Source of the DNA: Streptomyces venezuelae
GTDB taxonomy: Bacteria; Actinomycetota; Actinomycetes; Streptomycetales; Streptomycetaceae
Assembly (NCBI RefSeq): GCF_008642275.1
Contig: NZ_CP029189.1
Span: forward strand, 2,851,001 to 2,915,000
DNA: 64,000 nucleotides
Reading direction: 5' to 3'
Shown: positions 62,179 to 64,000 of the stretch, one piece after another
Numbering within the stretch: position 1 is the stretch's first letter
How the letters are laid out: each line of letters opens with the position of its first letter
Made by a program: the position numbers and the translations under genes
Notes under the pieces: model-generated
Database searches by the model: none
What the model was told of the DNA's origin: nothing
What the model saw: only the letters and a program-made list of their open reading frames with translations

Positions 62179-62202
62179 ATCATCTGTGGGGTGAACGCAG
62201 AA

Positions 62203-62242
62203 AAGCCCCGCACCGAACCCCGAAGGGTTTGGTGCGGGGCTT
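62203..62242 (-). terminator. rRNA operon terminator
   Basis: Arms 62203-62220 and 62225-62242 pair over 18 positions with one G-U-type mismatch and a CGAA loop. It lies 12 bases past the 5S 3' end. Confidence 0.85.
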
Positions 62243-62253
62243 CCCGCAATGAT

Positions 62254-62373
62254 TGTTCGGCGGCGTCCTACTCTCCCACAGGGTCCCCCCTGCAGTACCA
62301 TCGGCGCTGAAAGGCTTAGCTTCCGGGTTCGGAATGTAACCGGGCGTTTCCCTAACGCTATGACCACCGAAAC
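62254..62373 (-). rRNA. rrf: 5S ribosomal RNA
   Basis: A 120-nt 5S rRNA. The transcript begins GTTTCGGTGGTCATAGCG and ends in GGACGCCGCCGAAC, which closes helix I. The loop sequence CCGAACCCGGAAGCTAAG is canonical. It is the last gene of the rRNA operon. Confidence 0.96.
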
Positions 62374-62449
62374 ACTATGAAATTTGAACGCTGGCGTATT
62401 CACAGCCGTTCGTTATTTCAGAACTAACACAGTGGACGCGAGCAACTGA

Positions 62450-64000
<1,551 letters not shown>

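Overview
The window is chromosomal DNA from a Streptomyces-type actinomycete. It has very high GC with strong third-position GC bias, many GTG starts, a tmRNA with a Streptomyces-like 5' end, and a gene order that I recognise as the conserved core run murA - hup - malic enzyme ... narK ... smpB - ftsEX - prfB - pkaA/pkaB ... NAD-glutamate dehydrogenase - secA - hpf - lpqB - mtrBA - MoxR/DUF58 - rRNA operon. No prophage, insertion sequence, integrase, CRISPR array or large biosynthetic cluster is visible. The species is not determined.

Layout. 1-4.4 kb: murA (+), then HU protein and ACT-domain malic enzyme (both -). 4.4-11.3 kb (-): HelD/HelR-like RNA polymerase-clearing ATPase, a CGNR zinc-finger regulator, the HemD-like regulator nnaR, nitrate/nitrite transporter narK with a candidate GlnR box, and a LysR regulator divergent from an MFS exporter (+). 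12.6-17.2 kb: a YefM/YoeB toxin-antitoxin pair (+) converges on ssrA (tmRNA), which lies downstream of ftsE-ftsX-ctp protease-smpB (all -). 17.4-20.2 kb: a zinc-ribbon membrane microprotein, prfB (-), and a short cysteine-attenuator-type leader peptide in front of an isopenicillin N synthase-like oxygenase. 20.3-26.9 kb: two Ser/Thr kinases (pkaB, pkaA; -) divergent from a large FHA / EssC-like ATPase. 26.9-30.8 kb: a sugar ABC importer without its own ATPase; its first permease carries a large extracytoplasmic insert. 30.9-35.7 kb: a GT2-CDP-glycerol transferase fusion, a TetR repressor with twin operator-like repeats, and an ABC exporter pair of the teichoic-acid/O-antigen type. 35.9-40.8 kb: the giant NAD-glutamate dehydrogenase. 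41.2-48.3 kb: HAD phosphatase plus DUF6912 gene, Rv3235-family protein, secA, GNAT acetyltransferase, YcaQ-type DNA glycosylase. 48.4-55.7 kb (-): NarL-type orphan regulator, ribosome hibernation factor, comF, lpqB, mtrB, mtrA. 56-61.5 kb (+): a five-gene membrane/MoxR/DUF58 operon. 61.5-62.2 kb (-): a VapBC-like pair with a leaderless promoter. 62.2-64 kb (-): 5S rRNA and the 3' half of 23S rRNA, running off the window.

Themes. Several neighbours form working sets: translation quality control (YoeB toxin, tmRNA, SmpB, RF2, hibernation factor), envelope growth (MurA, FtsEX, peptidase, MtrAB-LpqB, polymer export), nitrogen assimilation (NnaR, NarK, NAD-GDH) and Ser/Thr phosphosignalling (PkaA, PkaB, FHA protein). 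The observations most worth a second look are the leader peptide upstream of the oxygenase, the MalF-P2-like insert in the sugar permease, repeated threonine motifs in PkaA next to an FHA gene, the toxin beside tmRNA with its GTAC operator array, the paired TetR operator repeats, and a dispersed intergenic repeat family with copies near 7.6, 35.7 and 43.3 kb. None of these is a proven new system; they are hypotheses from sequence and context.
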